Made by a program: the position numbers and the translations under genes. From JBEKHI01 sp050012355 (GTDB lineage Bacteria; Actinomycetota; Actinomycetes; Streptosporangiales; Streptosporangiaceae), in NCBI GenBank assembly GCA_050012355.1, contig JBEKHI010000417.1:1-8583 (forward strand): DNA of 8,583 bases. Direction: 5' to 3'. The notes beneath the pieces were generated by a model, which saw only the letters and a list, made by a program, of their open reading frames with translations, searched no databases and was not told where the DNA came from. Positions 6,767 to 8,583 of this stretch are shown here, piece after piece (positions within the stretch are counted from its first letter, which is position 1; each line of letters starts with the position of its first letter).

Positions 6767-6818
6767 GGGAATGTCCGTAAAATCTGTCGCCAGGACAGCG
6801 GATTTTACGGACATTCCC
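6767..6818. repeat. 52-bp palindromic element between livM and the DNA ligase gene
   Basis: Arms GGGAATGTCCGTAAAATC (6767-6784) and GATTTTACGGACATTCCC (6801-6818) are perfect 18-bp inverted repeats. Between them, TGTC (6785-6788) and GACA (6794-6797) form a second small stem around GCCAG. The arms are AT-richer than the surroundings. It begins 14 bases after the livM stop and ends 10 bases before the ligase start. No T-run follows on either strand, so it is not a textbook terminator. Possibilities are a dispersed intergenic (REP/MITE-like) repeat, a Rho-independent-like stop of livM transcription, or an operator for the ligase. The left arm contains TAAAAT (6778-6783), with only a poor -35 (TTCGCC, 6755-6760) upstream. 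Confidence 0.8.
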
Positions 6819-6828
6819 GGGGGGTTGC

Positions 6829-8319
6829 GTGCTGCTGAGCGAGATCGCCTCAGTGTCGCGGGAGGTTGCGGCTACTAGCGGGCGGCGGGCCAAGATCTCC
6901 CTGCTGGCGGGCACGCTGCGGGCCGCCGGTCCGGCCGAGATCCCGATTGCCGTCGCCTATCTGTCCGGTGAGCTGCCGCAGCGGCAGATCGGGGTCGGCT
7001 GGGCAGNNNNNCTGGGAGATGTGGACGCGGCGTTTTGGACAATTGGGGCTGTGGCTGGCAAAGGGTCAGCTGCGCAGCGGCGGCGGCTGGTGCGGGACCT
7101 GTTCGCCAAGGCCACCGACGATGAGCAGCGGTTCCTGTTCGGCCTGCTGTCCGGCGAACTGCGGCAGGGGGCACTGGACGGGGTGATGACCGACGCGGTG
7201 GCGGAGGCGGCCGACGTACCGGCCGCCAAGGTACGCCGAGCGGTCATGCTGAGCGGGTCGCTGGCCGACGCGGCGGCCGCGGCGCTCAACAACTCGCTCG
7301 ACGAGATCGGCCTGCGGGTTGGCCGGCCAGTACGGCCGATGCTGGCCGCGAGCGCGCCGACGATCGAGGCGGCACTCGAGAAGGCGGGGACCCCGGCGGC
7401 GGTCGAGTGGAAGCTCGACGGGATCAGGGTCCAGGCGCACGTCCGGGACGGCGAGGTGCGGCTGTTCACCCGCACCCTGGACGAAATCACCGGCCGCGCA
7501 CCAGAGGTCGTCGCCGCACTGGCTGAGCTCAACGCCTCAGCCGCGGTCCTGGACGGCGAACTAATAGCACTCCAAAACGGCGGTCGGCCACTCCCCTTCC
7601 AAGACACCGCCGCCCGAGCGGCCAGCCAGTCAGGAACGCCGCTGTCGGCCTTCATGTTCGACATCCTGCACGTGGACGGAACGGACCTGATCGACCTGCC
7701 AGGCGCGGAACGCGCGGCGCATCTGGAACGGGTCGTGCCGGAGTCGATGCGGATGCCCCGGCTGGTTACCTCGTCGGCATCGTCGGCTTCCGCGTTTTTC
7801 GATGACTCGGTGGCTCGCGGGCACGAGGGCGTCGTGGTCAAGTCGCTCTCGTCGCCGTACGAGGCGGGCCGACGGGGTTCGGGGTGGATCAAGGTGAAAC
7901 CCCGGCACACCCTCGACCTGGTGGTGCTCGCGGTCGAGTGGGGTCACGGCAGGCGGCAGGGCTGGCTGTCGAACCTGCACCTGGGGGCGCGCGATCCGGA
8001 AACCGGCGGGTTCGTGATGCTCGGCAAGACGTTCAAGGGCCTCACCGACGAGTTGCTCACTTGGCAGACCGAGCGGCTGCTGTCGCTTGAAGACCACCGG
8101 GACTCTTACACCGTCTACGTGCGGCCCTCGCTGGTGGTGGAGATCGCCTTCGACGGGGTGCAGCGGAGCCCGCGCTACCCCGGCGGCCTAGCGCTGCGGT
8201 TCGCCCGCGTCCTCCGCTACCGCGAAGACAAAACCGCCGCCGAAGCCGACACCATCGACTCGGTCCGCGCCCTAGCCCCTCATCCGGACCCCAGCGATGG
8301 GCCATCGATAGCGCCATAA
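6829..8319 (+). CDS. ligB: ATP-dependent DNA ligase, LigB type (contains assembly gap)
   Basis: This enzyme seals DNA nicks using ATP through a lysyl-AMP intermediate; LigB-type enzymes are accessory repair ligases beside the NAD-dependent LigA. As assembled it is 496 codons. Domain order is an N-terminal DNA-binding domain (about 1-185, with SGELPQRQIGVGWA and GELRQGALDGVMTDAV), an adenylation domain, and a C-terminal OB fold. Motif I is KLDGIR, with the nucleophile Lys195 by this numbering. Others are DGE (242-244), motif III FMFDILH (275-281), motif IV HEGVVVK (332-338), motif V WIKVKP (353-358), and the C-terminal RYPGGLALRFAR. All catalytic motifs are intact. The GTG start at 6829 follows a G-rich stretch and gives MLLSEI, a natural N-terminus for the family. 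Five Ns at 7007-7011 fall after GVGWA; frame continues across them. It matches mycobacterial LigB closely as I remember it. It follows the transporter operon in the same direction but is functionally unrelated. Confidence 0.93.
   Translation: MLLSEIASVSREVAATSGRRAKISLLAGTLRAAGPAEIPIAVAYLSGELPQRQIGVGWAXXLGDVDAAFWTIGAVAGKGSAAQRRRLVRDLFAKATDDEQRFLFGLLSGELRQGALDGVMTDAVAEAADVPAAKVRRAVMLSGSLADAAAAALNNSLDEIGLRVGRPVRPMLAASAPTIEAALEKAGTPAAVEWKLDGIRVQAHVRDGEVRLFTRTLDEITGRAPEVVAALAELNASAAVLDGELIALQNGGRPLPFQDTAARAASQSGTPLSAFMFDILHVDGTDLIDLPGAERAAHLERVVPESMRMPRLVTSSASSASAFFDDSVARGHEGVVVKSLSSPYEAGRRGSGWIKVKPRHTLDLVVLAVEWGHGRRQGWLSNLHLGARDPETGGFVMLGKTFKGLTDELLTWQTERLLSLEDHRDSYTVYVRPSLVVEIAFDGVQRSPRYPGGLALRFARVLRYREDKTAAEADTIDSVRALAPHPDPSDGPSIAP
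7007..7011. other. Assembly gap (five Ns) inside the ligase gene
   Basis: Five ambiguous bases replace codons around residues 60-61 of the ligase. Both flanks stay in one frame. Related LigB proteins, as I recall them, have a variable proline/alanine-rich linker of about 15 residues between GVGWA and the next conserved VDA segment; here only two unknown residues are allowed. The run of Ns probably stands for a longer missing GC-rich piece, so residue numbering downstream is provisional. Confidence 0.85.
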
Positions 8320-8337
8320 CCCCAGCGGTGGGCCATC
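8288..8337. repeat. Short near-perfect direct repeat across the ligase stop codon
   Basis: ACCCCAGCGATGGGCCATC (8288-8306) recurs as ACCCCAGCGGTGGGCCATC (8319-8337), 18 of 19 bases identical, with a 31-bp period. The first copy contains the odd palindrome CGATGG-G-CCATCG. Copy 1 encodes part of the poorly conserved ligase tail and copy 2 begins at the last base of the stop codon, so the repeat may have lengthened the C-terminus. Confidence 0.7.
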
Positions 8338-8344
8338 CACGGGC

Positions 8345-8378
8345 CGCGGCCACGGCCGCGAGCGCGCGGGCAGGCGCT
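8345..8378. terminator. GC-rich hairpins between convergent genes, possible transcription stop
   Basis: Two adjacent stems are possible: CGCGGCC-AC-GGCCGCG (8345-8360, 7-bp arms) and AGCGC (8361-8365) with GCGCT (8374-8378). They lie between the plus-strand ligase and the minus-strand gene ending at 8398. No T-run is present. Actinomycetes often end transcripts at GC-rich stems lacking a U-tract, so a bidirectional stop is plausible, but any GC-rich stretch yields similar stems. Confidence 0.35.
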
Positions 8379-8399
8379 CAGCGGCCGCGGGCGGGCGCT
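8366..8399. repeat. 13-bp tandem-spaced direct repeat overlapping the minus-strand stop codon
   Basis: GCGGGCAGGCGCT (8366-8378) and GCGGGCGGGCGCT (8387-8399) match at 12 of 13 positions with a 21-base period. The second copy supplies two bases of the TAG stop (8398-8400, minus strand) of the partial gene. It is probably a small local duplication. Confidence 0.5.
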
Positions 8400-8583
8400 A
8401 CTTCTTCTTGCGGCGCTTGTTGCCGCGGAAGGCGGCAGGAACGTCCTTAGGCGGTGTGTCGCCACCGGGTTGCAGGCCCGCCATCAGGTCCGCGGCGTTG
8501 ATCTGACCGCCCTTGAGCGCGTCGCCGAGAGCGCCGGAGCCGAGGCCGCCGCGGAGCAGGTCCGCGGCCGCGGGCGGCACGCC
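8398..8583 (-). CDS. C-terminal fragment of an unidentified protein (runs off the window)
   Basis: A minus-strand open frame enters from the right edge and ends at TAG (8398-8400), giving about 61 residues. A GTG at 8580-8578 could be read as a start, but the frame stays open to the window edge and no ribosome-binding site can be seen, so this is most likely the end of a longer gene. The segment has a Gly/Ala/Leu-rich, probably helical part (ADLLRGGLGSGALGDALKGG), a Pro-rich stretch (GGDTPPKDVP) and a strongly basic tail, AFRGNKRRKKK. Third codon positions are mostly G/C, consistent with coding. I do not recognise the family. The gene is convergent with the ligase. Confidence 0.6.
   Translation of the reverse strand, partial: GVPPAAADLLRGGLGSGALGDALKGGQINAADLMAGLQPGGDTPPKDVPAAFRGNKRRKKK

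Noticed and set aside
6767..6818. CRISPR repeat or tRNA-like structure
   Set aside because: Only one copy is present, with no spacer array, and the fold is a single long hairpin, not a cloverleaf.
6957..7910. A 317-codon minus-strand open frame opposite the ligase
   Set aside because: Ser/Arg/Thr-rich antisense shadow that crosses the N gap; every ligase motif is on the plus strand.
8578..8580. GTG at the right edge as the true start of a 60-aa protein
   Set aside because: The frame is open to the window edge and no upstream signal can be seen, so a C-terminal fragment of a longer gene is more likely.

Overview
The window looks like a piece of a high-GC actinomycete (Actinomycetota) chromosome from a draft assembly. 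The support is strong G/C preference at third codon positions, Tat-type lipoprotein signals on two binding proteins, ATGA/TGATG-style translational coupling, a GTG start, and an actinobacterial/mycobacterial LigB-type ATP-dependent DNA ligase. A run of five Ns marks an assembly gap inside the ligase gene.

Layout. Positions 1-562 hold no convincing gene. They carry a well-formed sigma70-type promoter (TTGACT-17-TAGCGT), a perfect 10-bp palindrome abutting its -35 box, and a long leader. From 563 to 6752 runs one co-directional six-gene cassette of the branched-chain amino acid/amide (HAAT, Liv-type) ABC importer family. Its order is two tandem paralogous Tat-lipoprotein substrate-binding proteins, ATPase LivG, ATPase LivF, permease LivH and permease LivM. 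The four membrane/ATPase genes overlap one another by 1-14 bases, and livG overlaps the second binding protein by 8 bases. Only the two binding-protein genes are separated, by 121 bp containing a 15-bp perfect stem-loop. After the cassette comes a 52-base element with 18-bp perfect inverted arms, then the ATP-dependent DNA ligase gene (GTG start, 6829-8319). A short GC-rich repeat/hairpin region separates the ligase from a convergent gene on the minus strand. Only about 60 C-terminal residues of that gene lie in the window.

How the genes work together. The two lipoproteins would capture solutes outside the membrane and deliver them to one LivH/LivM channel powered by LivG/LivF. With no other transport subunits present, both binding proteins probably share one translocator, which would broaden or tune substrate range. 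The ligand cannot be read from sequence. The ligase is a DNA-repair enzyme and is probably a separate transcription unit.

The most notable observations are a degenerate ABC signature in LivG (LGLLQ) that would pair with the Gln-type H-loop of LivF in one composite ATP site, the tandem binding-protein duplication with its intercistronic hairpin, the palindromic element between livM and the ligase, and a probable under-sized gap in the ligase. I saw no CRISPR array, RNA gene, transposase, defence system or clearly new system; most of the window is a recognisable transporter operon.
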